DNA from: Symsagittifera roscoffensis | Lineage: Eukaryota; Xenacoelomorpha; Acoela; Convolutidae | Length of the DNA stretch: 64,000 nucleotides | Assembly (NCBI RefSeq): GCF_963678635.1 | Contig: NC_087068.1 | Location: 39,765,649-39,829,648 of the forward strand | Reading direction: 5' to 3' | In this document: positions 53,701 through 64,000 of the stretch, one piece after another | Layout of the letters: each line of letters starts with the position of its first letter | Position numbering within the stretch: position 1 is the first letter of the stretch | Position numbers and translations under genes: made by a program | Notes under the pieces: model-generated | Told to the model about the DNA's origin: nothing | Databases searched by the model: none | Seen by the model: only the letters and a program-made list of their open reading frames with translations

Positions 53701-56700
53701 ATGTCTTCATTGTAAATTCCATTCATCAATTCTACTGGGTTAGCGATCTTTGCACAAGCGGATTTGCGCTGCGCTGATATTTGTCCGAAAAAAATTGTCG
53801 TCACAAATTTGGATGTTTCCACTAGATTCTGGTCTTGGCTTCTGAATGTTTCTTCAGTTTTGACATCCTAGAAAAACACAGCGACAATTTTTTGGGTTGT
53901 TAAGGCGTTTTGGGTATGATAGCGGTTCATGGGATACTAAAATTTTGATTTTGGTCTTTATGTATCTGGAATATGTCATTTTTGTATTTATCCTTGATGC
54001 GATCTTTTGTGGTACATATTTTTTTCATTTTTCAGGACATTGTGTAACTAAATAAATAAATTTTAAGGGTTTCATTGGTATTCCATTCATCAATTTCATT
54101 GGGTTAGCGATCGTTGCAGAAGTGGATTTGCGCTGTGGTGATTTTTTGTCCGAAAAAAAGTTGGCATCACATGTTTGTAGTTTCCACTAGCTTCTGGTCT
54201 TGGCTTCTGAATGTTTCTTCAGTTTTGACATCTCTGAAAGACACAGCGACCTTTTTTTGGGTTGTTGATGCATTGTGGGTATGATAATGGTTCATGGGAG
54301 TACTATGTTTTTGATTTTGGTATTGAATTTTTTGAAATATGTTTTTTTGTGTGTTTATCCTTGATGCGATCTTTTGTGGTACATTTTTTTTTATTTTTCA
54401 GGACAGTTTGTGGCTTTTTAAGTCATCTTGATGTAATCATTGTTGTTTCATTCATCAATTCTACTGGGTTAACGATCGTTGCAGAAGCGGATTTGCGCTG
54501 TGGTAATTTTTTGTCCGAAAAAAGTTGGCATCACATGTTTGTAGTTTCCACTAGCTTCTGGTCTTGGCTTCTGAATGTTTCTTCAGTTTTGACATCTCTG
54601 AAAGACACAGCGACCTTTTTTTGGGTTGTTGATGCGTTGTGGGTATGATAATGGTTCATGGGAGTACTATGTTTTTAATTTTGGTCTTAATCTTTTTGAA
54701 ATATGTCTTTTTTGTGTTTATCCTTGATGCGATCTTTTGTGGTACAATTTTTTTTTATTTTTCAGGACAGTGTGTGGCTACATAAGTCATCTTGATGTAA
54801 TCATTGTTGTTCCATTCATCAATTTTACTGGGTTAGCGATCGTTGCAGAAGCAGATTCGCGCTGTGGTGATTTTTGGTTCGAAAAAATGTTGTCACAACT
54901 TGGAAGTTTCCACTAGCTTCTGGTCTTGGCTTCTGAATGTTTCTTCATTTTTGACATCTTTGAAATACACAACGGCATTTTTTTGGGTTGTCAATGCGTT
55001 TTGGGTATGATGACGGTTCATGGGTGTACTAGGTTTTTGATTTTGGTCTTTTTGTATCTGAAATAAGTCATTTTTGTGTTTTTCCTTGATGCGAGCTCTT
55101 CTGGTACAAATTTTTTCTTTTTTCAGGACATTGTGTAGCTAGTTAATTTATCTTGATGTGTTCATTGGCAATCCATTTGTCAATTCTATTGGGTTAGCGA
55201 TCGTTGCAGAAACGGATTTGCGCTGTGTTGATTTTTTGTCCGAAAAAAATGTCGTCACAATTTGGTAGTTTCCACTAGCTTCTGGTCTTGCCTTCTGAAT
55301 GTTTCTCCAGTTTTGACATCTTTAAAATAGACAACGGCCATTTTTTGGGTTTTCATTGCGTTTTGGGTATGCTGACGGTTCATGGGAGTACTAAGTTTTT
55401 GATTTTGGTCTTTATGTGTCTGAAATAGGTCATTTTGTGTTTATCGTTGATGCCATCTTTTGTTGTACAAATTTTTTTTCATTTTTCAGGACATTGTGCA
55501 GCTAGTTAAATTATCTTGATGTGTTCATTGGTGTTCCATTCATCAATTCTACTGAGTTAGTGATCGTTACACAAGCGGAATTGCGCTGTGGTGATTTTTT
55601 GTTCGAAAAAATTGGCATCACAAGTTTGTAGTTTCCACTAGCTTCTGGTCTTGGCTTCTGAATGTTTCTTCAGTTTGGACATCTTTGAAACACACAGCGA
55701 CCTTTTTTTGGGTTGTTGATGCATTTTGGGTATAATTAAGGTTTATGGGAGTACTAAATTTTTGATTTTGGTCTTTATGTGTCTGAAATATGTCATTTTG
55801 TGTTTATCCTTGATGCGATCTTTTGTACTACAATTTTTTTTTTACTTTTCAGGACAGTGTGTGGCTACTTAAGTCATCTTGATATAATCATTGTTGTTCC
55901 ATTATCAATTATACTCGGTTAGCGATCGTTGCAGAAGCGGATTTGCGCTGTGGTGATTTTTTGTCCGAAAAAATATTGTCACAAATGGGTAGTTTCCACT
56001 AGCTTCTGGTCTTGGCTTCTGAATGTTTCTTCAGTTGTGACATCTTTGAAAAACACCACGGCAATTTTTTGGGTTGTTAATGCATTTTGGGTATAATGAA
56101 GGTTTATGGGAGTACTAAATTTTTGATTTTGGTCTTTATGTGTCTGAAATAAGTCATTTTTGTGTTCATCCTTGACGCGATCTTTTCTGGTCAGTTTTTT
56201 TCAATTTTCAGGATAATGTGTAGCTAGTTAAATTATCTTGATGTGTTCATTGGCAACCCATTTGTCAATTCTACTGGGTTAGCGATCGTTGCAGAAACGG
56301 ATTTGCGCTGAATTGATTCTTTTCCGAAAAAATGTCGTCACAAATTGGTAGTTTCCACTAGCTTCTGGTCTTGCCTTCTGAATGTTTCTTCAGTTTTAAC
56401 ATCTTTGAAATAGACAACAGCCATTTTTTTGGGTTGTCATTGCGTTTAGGGTTTGCTGACGGTTCATGGGAGTACTAAGTTTTTGATTTTGGTCTTTATG
56501 TGTCTAAAATATGTCCTTTTTTGTTTATCCTTGATGCGATCTTTTGTTGTACAAATTTTTTCATTTTTCAGGACATTGTGCAGCTAGTTAAATCATCTTG
56601 ATGTGTTCATTGGTGTTCCATTTATCAATTCTTTTGAGCTAGTGATCGTTGCAGAAGCGGAATTGCGCTGTGGTGATTTTTTGTCCGAAAAAATTTGTCA

Positions 56701-57424
56701 CAAATTGGTAGTTTCCACTAGCTTCTGGTCTTGCCTTCTGAATGTTTCTTCAGTTTTGACATCTTTGAAATAGACAACAGCCATTTTTTTGGGTTGTCAT
56801 TGCGTTTTGGGTTTGCTGACGGTTCATGGGAGCACTAAGTTTTTGATTTTGGTCTTTATGTGTCTAAAATATGTCATTTTGTGTTTATCCTTGATGCGAT
56901 CTTTTGTTGTACAAATTTTTTTCATTTTTCAGGACATTGTGTAGCTAGTTAAATCATTTTGATGTGTTCATTGGTGATCCATTCATCAATTCTACTCAGT
57001 TAGCGATCGTTGCAGAAGCGGATTTGCACTGTGGTGATTTTTTGTCCGAAAAAATTGTCACAAATTGGTCGTTTCACTAGCTTCTGGTCTCGGCTACTGA
57101 ATGTTTCTTCTGTTTTGATTGACTTCGAAAGAGACAGCGACAATTTTTTGGTTTGTTAAGGCTTTGTGGGTATGCTGACGGTTCATGGGATTTCTGGGTT
57201 TTTGGTTTTCTGATTTATGTTTCTGAACTATGTCTATTTTTGTGTTCATCCTTGATGCGATTTTTTTGTGGTACAAGTTTTTTCATTTTCCAGGACAGTG
57301 TGTGGATAGTTAAAAAATCTTGATGTGTTCATTTTTTTCCATTCATCAATTCTGCTGGGTAAGCGATCGTTGCTGAAGCAAATTTGCGCTTTGGTGATTT
57401 TTTGTTCGAAAAAAATTGTCGTCA

Positions 57425-57780
57425 CAGTAATGGCAGTTTTTCTTTCTTTTTGGTCTTGACTACAAGACATTCCTCGAGTTTTCATAAATTTGAAAGTAAG
57501 AGCTGCCTTTTTGGAATTGATAATGCGTTTTTTACTTGTTGATGTTACCTGGGAGTGCTTAATTTTTAATTTCAGTGTTTCTTCTGTGGAATCATCTCTT
57601 TTTATGTGTCTATCAGTGATGAGGTTTTTCTCGTTACAAAATTTGTATCCATTTTTGATCAGAGTGTCTGGCTGATATTATCATTTTGAGGGACTTTTTT
57701 TCTTTCATTTATTCACTTCTACTGTGGTAGTGGTTGTTGCACTAGCGAATTTGCGCAGGAGTCTTTTTGTCTCACTAAAG
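57425..57780. repeat. Second satellite unit type (type B)
   Basis: After CAGTAATGGCAGTTTTTCTTTC this unit diverges from the main type: GACTACAAGACATTCC, GTAAGAGCTGCC, GGGAGTGCTTAATTTTT, TTTTTATGTGTCTATCAGTGATG and GTGTCTGGCTGATATTATCA. It rejoins the main type at TTATCACAAATTGGTAGTTT. Further type B units are at about 58,490-58,740 (partial), 58,790-59,150 and 63,105-63,460. Confidence 0.8.
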
Positions 57781-60700
57781 TTATCACAAATTGGTAGTTT
57801 CCACTAGCTTCTGGCCTAGCTACTGAATGTTTCTTCAAGTTCAAAAACCACAGCGACGTTGTTTCGGGTTATTAATGCATTGACGGTTCATTGGATTTCT
57901 GGGTTTTTGGTTTTTTTATTTATGTTTCTGAACTATGTATTTTTTGTGTTCATCCTTGATGCGATTTTTTGTGGTAAAATTTTTTTCATTTTCCAGGACA
58001 GTGTGTGGATAGTTAATAAATCTTGATGTGTTTATTTTTTTCCATTCATCAAATATACTGGTCTAGCGATCGTTGCAGAAGCGGATTTGCGCTGTAGTGG
58101 TTTATCTCCGAAAAAAGTTGTCGTCACAAATTGGTATGTTCCAGCAGCTTCTGGTCTTGGCTAGTCAAATTTCTTCAATTTTGACATCTTTGAATTAGAC
58201 AACGATAATTTTTTGGGTTTTTAATGCGTTGTGGGTATGCTGAAGGCTCATCGGAGTACTAGTTTTCTAGTTTTATTCTTTTTGTTTCTGAAATATATAT
58301 TTTTTTGTGTTTATCCTTGATGCGATCTTTCGTGATACAAATTTTTCATAATTCAGGACGCTCTGTGGCCAGTTTAGTAATCTTTATGTGTGCATTGTAA
58401 TTCCATTCATCAATTCTGCTGGGTTAGCGATCGTTGCAGAAGCTTATTTGCGTTGTGGTGATTTTTCACCTGAAAAAAGTTGTCGTCACAGTACTGGCAG
58501 TTTTTCTTTCTTTTTGGTCCTGACTACCAGACAACCCTTGAAATTTGATAAATCTGAAAGACAGAGCTGCCTTTTTGATGTTGATAAGGATTTTTTTATT
58601 TGGGGAGTATCTAGAGTGCTTAATTTTTGATCTCAGTTTTTTTCTGTGGAACCATGTCTTTTTATGTGTCGATCAGTGATGCGGTTTTTCTCCTTACAAG
58701 TTTTTCCATTTTTGATAAAAGTGTCTGGCTGATATTATCATTTTACAAGCTTATTTGCATTGTGGTGATTTTTCACCTGAAATAGTTGTCGTCACAGTAC
58801 TGGCAGTTTTTCTTTCTTTTCGGTCCTGACTACCAGAAAACCCTTGAAAATTTATAAATCTGAAAAACAGAGCTGCCTTTTTGATGTTGATAATGATATT
58901 TTTTTTGGGGAGTATCTAGAGTGCTTAATTTTTTGATTTCAGTTTTTTTTCTGTGGAACCATATCTTTTTATGTGTCGATCAGTGATGCGGTTTTTCTCC
59001 TTACAAGTTTTTCCATTTTTGATAACAGTGTCTGGCTGATATTATCATTTTGATAAGCTCATTTTTATTCATTTATTCATTTCTACTGGAGTAGTGGTCG
59101 TTGCCTTAGTGAATTTGCGCTGGAGTGTTTTGTCTCAATAAAGTTATCACAAATTGCTAGTTTCCACTAGCTTCTGGTTTTGGCTTCTGAAAATTTCTTC
59201 AGTTTTGACATCTTTGAAATACACAGCGACAATTTTTTTGGGTTGTTAAAGCGTTTTGGTTATGATGACGGATCATGGGAAATCTGGGTTTTAATTTGAG
59301 TTTTTATGTTTTTGAAATATGTTTTTTTTGTGTTTATCCGTGATGCGATCTTTTGTGTTACAAAATTTTTTCGTTTTCCAGGACAGTGTGTGGCTATTTA
59401 AGTCATCTTGATTTAATCATTGGTGTTCCATTCTTCAATTCTACTGGGTTAGCGATCGTTGCAGAAGCGGATTTGCGCTGTGGTGATTTTTTGTCCGAAA
59501 AAAGTTGGCATCACAAGTTTGTAGTTTCCACTAGCTTCTGGTCTTGGCTTCAGAATGTTTCTTCAGTTTTGACATCTTTGAAAGACACAGCCACCTTTTT
59601 TTGGGTTGTTGATGCGTTGTGGGTAAGATAATGGTTCATGGGAGTACTATGTTTTTATTTTGGTCTTAATGTTTTGGAAATATGTCTTTCTTGTGTTTAT
59701 CCTTGATGCGATCTTTTGTGGTACAATTTTTTTTCAGGACAGTGTGTGGCTATTTAAGTCATCTTGATGTAATCATTGTTGTTCCATTCATCAATTCTAC
59801 TGGGTTAGCGATCGTTGCACAAGCGGATTTGCGCTGTGGTGATTTTTTGTTTGAAAAAATGTTGTCACAAAATGGAAGTTTCCACTAGCTTCTGGTCTTG
59901 GCTTCTGAATGTTTCTTCAATTTTGACATTTTTGAAATACACAACGGCAATTTTTTGGGTTGTCAATTCGTTTTGGGTACGATGACGGTTGATGGGTGTA
60001 CTAGGTTTTTGATTTTGGTCTTTATGTGTCTGAAATAAGTCATTTTTGTGTTTATCCTTGATGCGATCTCTTCTGGCACAATTTTTTTTTGAGGACATTG
60101 TGTAGCTAGTTAATTTATCTTGATGTGTTCATTTGCAATCCAATTGTCAATTCTACTGGGTTAGCGATCGTTGCAGAAACGGATTTGCGCTGTGTTGATT
60201 TTTTGTCCGAAAAAAAATGTCGTCACAAATTGGTAGTTTCCACTAGCTTCTGGTCTTGCCTTCTGAATGTTTCTTCAGTTCTGACATCTTAGAAATAGAC
60301 AACGGCCATTTTTTGGGTTAACATTGCTTTTTGGGTATGCTGACGGTTCATGGGAGTACTAAGTTTTGATTTTGGTCTTTATGTGTCTGAAATATGTCAT
60401 TTTGTGTTTATCCTTGATGCGATCTTTTGTTGTACAAATTTTTTCTTTTTTCAGGACATTGTGCAGCTAGTTAAATCATCTTGATGTGTTCATTGGTGTT
60501 CCATTCATCAACTCTACTGAGTTAGTGATCGTTGCAGAAGCGGAATTGCGCTGTGGTGATTTTTTGTCCGAAAAAAGTTGGCATCACAAGGTTGTAGTTT
60601 CCACTAGCTTCTGGTCTTGGCTTCTGAATGTTTCTTCAGTTTGGACATCTTTGGAATACACAGCGATCTTTTTTTGGGTTGTTGATGCGTTGTGAATATA

Positions 60701-63104
60701 ATAATGTTTCACGGGAGTACTATGTTTTTAATTTTGGTCTTGATGTTTTTAAAATATGTCTTTTTTGTGCTTATCCTTGATAAGATCTTTTGTGGTACAA
60801 TTTTTTTTATTTTTCAGGACAGTGTGTGGCTAATTAAGTAATCTTGATGTAATCATTGGTGTTCCATTCATCAATTATACTCGGTTAGCGATCGTTGCAG
60901 AAGCGGATTTGCGCTGTGGTGATTTTTTGTCCGAAAAAATATTGTCACAAATGGGTAGTTTCCACTAGCTTCTGGTCTTGGCTTCTGAATGTTTCTTCAG
61001 TTGTGACATCTTTGAAAAACACAACGGCAATTTTTTGGGTTGTTAATGCATTTTGGTACAAGGACGGTTCATAGGAGTACTAAATTTTTGATTTTGGTCT
61101 TTATGTGTCTGAAATAAGTCATTTTTGTGTTTATCCTTAATGCGATCTTCGGTGGTTCAAGTTTTTTCATTTTTCAGGACAGCGTGTGGCTACTTAAGAA
61201 ATCTTGATGTGTTCAGTGTTGTTCCATTCATCAATTTTACTGGGTTAGCGATCATTGCAGAAGCGGATTTGCGCTGTAGTGATTTTTTGTCCGAAAAAAT
61301 GTTATCACAAATTGGTAGTTTCCACTAGTTTCTGGTCTTGGCTTCTGAATGTTTCTTCAGTTGTGACATCTTTGAAAAACACAACGGCAATTTTTTGGGT
61401 TGTTAATGCATTTTGGTACAAGGACGGTTCATAGGAGTACTAATTTTTTGATTTTGGTCTTTATGTGTCTGAAATAAGTCATTTTTGTGTTTATCCTTAA
61501 CGCGATCTTTTCTGGTCAGATTTTTTTTTAATTTTCAGGATATTGTGTAGCTAGTTAAGTTATCTTGATGGGTTCATTGGCAATCCATTTGTCAATTCTA
61601 CTGGGTTAGCGATCGTTGCAGAAACGGATTTGCGCTGTGTTGATTTTTGTCCGAAAAAAAATGTCGTCACAAATTGGTAGTTTCCACTAGCTTCTGGTCT
61701 TGCCTTCTGAATGTTTCTTCAGTTTTGACATCTTTGAAATAGACAACAGCCATTTTTTTGGGTTGTCATTGCGTTTTGGGTTTGCTGATGGTTCATGGGA
61801 GTACTAAGTTTTTGATTTTGGTCTTTATGTGTCTGAAATATGTCAATTTGTGTTTATCCTTGATGTGATCTTTTGTTGTACAATTTTTTTTTCATTTTTC
61901 AGGACATTGTGCAGCTAGTTAAATCATCTTGATGTGTTCATTGGTGTTCCATTCATCAATTCTTTTAGTTAGTGATCGTTGCAGAAGCGGAATTGCGCTG
62001 TGGGGATTTTTTGTCCGAAAAAAGTTGTCACAAATTGGTAGTTCCCACTAGCTTCTGGTCTTGGCTACTGAATGTTTCTTCTGTTTTGATATCTTTGATA
62101 CAGACAGCGACAAGTTTTTGGTTTGCTAAGGCTTTTTGGGTATGCTGACGGTTCATGGGAGTTTTGAGTTTTTGATTTTGTTCTTTGTGTCTGAAATGTC
62201 AATTTAAGTTTATCCTTGATGCGATCTTTTGTTGTACATATTTTTTCATTTTTCAGGACATTGTGCAGCTAGTTAAATTATCTTGATGTGTTCATGGGTG
62301 TTCAATTCATCAATTCTTTTCAGTTAGTGATCGTTGCAGAAGCGGTATTGCGCTATGGTGATTTTTTGTCCGAAAAAAGTTGTCACAAATTGCTAGTTTC
62401 CACTAGCTTCTGGTCTTGGCTACTGAATGTTTCTTCTGTTTTGATATCTTTGAAACAGACAGCGACAAGTTTTTGGTTTGCTAAGGCTTTGTGGGTATGC
62501 TGACGGTTCATGGGAGTATTGAGTTTTTGATTTTGTTCTTTGTGTCTGAAATATGTCATTTTGTGTTTATCCTTGATGCGATCTTTTGTTGTACAAATTT
62601 TTTCATTTTTCAGGACATTGTGTAGCTAGTTAAATCATCTTGATGTGTTCATTGGTAATCTATTCATCAATTCTACCCAGTTAGCGATCGTTGCAGAAGC
62701 GGATTTGCACTGTGGTGATTTTTTGTCCGAAAAAATTTTCACAAATTGGTAGTTTCCACTAGCTTCTGGTCTTGGCTACTGAATGTTTCTTCTGTTTTGA
62801 ATGACTTCGAAACAGACAGCGACAGTTTTTTGGTTTGTTAAGGCTTTGTGGGTATGCTGACGGTTCATGGGATTTCTGGGTTTTTGGTTTTCTTATTTAT
62901 GTTTCTAAACTATGTCTATTTTTGTGTTCATCCTTGATGCGATTTTTTTCTGGTACAAGTTTTTTCATTTTCCAGGACAGTGTGTGGATAGTTAAAAAAT
63001 CTTGATGTGTTCACTTTTTTCCATTCATCAATTCTGCTGGGTAAGCGATCGTTGCTGAAGCGAACTTGCGCTGTGGTGATTTTTTGTTCGAAAAAACTTG
63101 TCAC

Positions 63105-63460
63105 AGTACTGGCAGTTTTTCTTTCTTTTTGGTCTTGACTACAAGACATTCCTCGAGTTTTCATAAATTTGAAAGTAAGAGCTATCTTTTTGGGGGATGA
63201 TAATGCGTTTTTTACTTGTTGATGTTACCTGGGAGTGCTTAATTTTTAATTTCAGTGTTTTTTCTGTGGAATCATATCTTTTTATGTGTCTATCAGTGAT
63301 GAGGTTTTTCTCGTTACAAATGTTTTTTCCATTTTTGATCAGAGTGTCTGGCTGATATTATCAATTTGAGGGACTCTTTTTCTTTCATTTATTCACTTCT
63401 AATGGGGTAGTGGTCGTTGCACTAGCGAATTTGCGCAGGAGTCTTTTTGTCTCACTAAAG
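63105..63460. repeat. Type B satellite unit, distal copy
   Basis: Nearly identical to 57,425-57,780, and flanked on both sides by the same main-type variants, with an offset of about 5.68 kb (TGTGTTCATCCTTGATGCGAT at 57,241 and 62,923). Confidence 0.8.
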
Positions 63461-64000
63461 TTATCACAAATTGGTAGTTTCCACTAGCTTCTGGCCTAGC
63501 TACTGAATGTTTCTTCAATTTTGACACCTTTCAAAAACCACAGCGACGTTGTTTAGGGTTATTAATGCATTGAAAATTCATTGGATTTCTGGGATTTGGT
63601 TTTCTTATTTATGAACTATGTATTTTTTTTGTGTTCATCCTTGATGTGATTTTTTGTGGTACAAATTTTTTCATTTTCCAGGACAGTGTGTGGATAGTTA
63701 GGAAATCTTGATGTGTTTATTTTTTTCCATTCATCAAATCTACTGGGCTAGCGATCGTTGCAGAAGCGGATTTGCGCTGTGGGGATTTTTTGTCCGAAAA
63801 AAGTTGTCACAAATTGGTAGTTTCCACTAGCTTCTGGTCTTGGCTACTGAATGTTTCTTCTGTTTTGATATCTTTGATACAGACAGCGACAAGTTTTTGG
63901 TTTGCTAAGGCTTTTTGGGTATGCTGACGGTTCATGGGAGTTTTGAGTTTTTGATTTTGTTCTTTGTGTCTGAAATGTCAATTTAAGTTTATCCTTGATG

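Larger units (their letters stand above)
44868..64000. repeat. Satellite array, about 55 units of roughly 360 bp, running off the window
   Basis: The anchor GCGATCGTTGCAGAAG recurs about every 360 bp from 44,980 to 63,760. Other constant blocks are GGACAGTGTGTGGCTAGTTAA, TTTCCACTAGCTTCTGGTCT, GAATGTTTCTTCAG, TTTTGACATCTTTGAAA, CACAGCGAC, GGGTTGTTAATGCG and TTTATCCTTGATGCGATC. Unit length is mostly 355-365. About four units are near 245 bp because they lack the GTTCATGGG...GGCTAGTT part (anchors 45,92x, 46,88x, 50,25x, 52,66x). Neighbouring units are sometimes nearly identical and longer periods are visible. Short frames of 60-90 codons repeat on both strands with the unit, but T-run indels break them, so I do not call genes. 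Confidence 0.93.

Overview
The window is non-coding-rich, AT-rich eukaryotic DNA, most likely from an invertebrate animal. It has no bacterial-type gene organisation. It holds metazoan-type LTR retroelements with envelope genes, short TTTCAG-type splice-acceptor sequences, one candidate host exon pair joined by a 46-nt GT...AG intron, and a large tandem satellite. The species cannot be fixed from sequence alone; a nematode or another small-genome invertebrate would fit the short intron.

From about 1 to 39.1 kb the window is built mainly from three damaged copies and one LTR fragment of a single family of very large Ty3/gypsy-type, retrovirus-like elements. Copy 1 (975-13,790, +) keeps its 5' LTR, a structured leader, a small basic ORF1, the N-terminal part of gag, an open RT-RNaseH-integrase frame, two short membrane-protein ORFs, a long ORF without an ATG, an intact signal-peptide/transmembrane envelope gene and a further ORF after env. 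It has lost about 3.9 kb (rest of gag, protease, start of RT) and its 3' end. Copy 2 (29,874-39,080, -) supplies what copy 1 lost: capsid, zinc knuckle, Arg/Ser-rich region, DSGA protease and the start of RT. It is cut inside integrase. Copy 3 (16,540-22,785, -) is an older, decayed RNaseH-to-3' ORF fragment. Read together, the copies imply a family far longer than usual gypsy elements, with accessory frames before gag and on both sides of env, and with several start/stop overlaps (ATGA at 8241 and at 12,174).

Between copies 2 and 3 lies a dispersed repeat of about 1.4-2 kb, present twice directly (22,793 and 26,773) and once inverted (29,386). Two truncated retroelements abut it. A CATC-type microsatellite, a roughly 20-bp GATCATTAGTTATA minisatellite and an LTR remnant also lie in this interval.

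From 39.1 to 44.9 kb there is a patchwork: a GCGGAATCC/GGATTCCGC minisatellite, a candidate host gene fragment (40,879-41,219, -), a GAGCGGTTT array with a 23-bp inverted repeat, short palindromic hairpin elements also seen near 14.3 kb, a telomere-like TTAGGG patch, and three to four diverged copies of a 350-bp tandem unit. From about 44,868 to the window end (19 kb) there is a satellite array of about 55 units of roughly 360 bp, with higher-order structure, short-deletion variants and a second unit type. I found no tRNA, rRNA or CRISPR.
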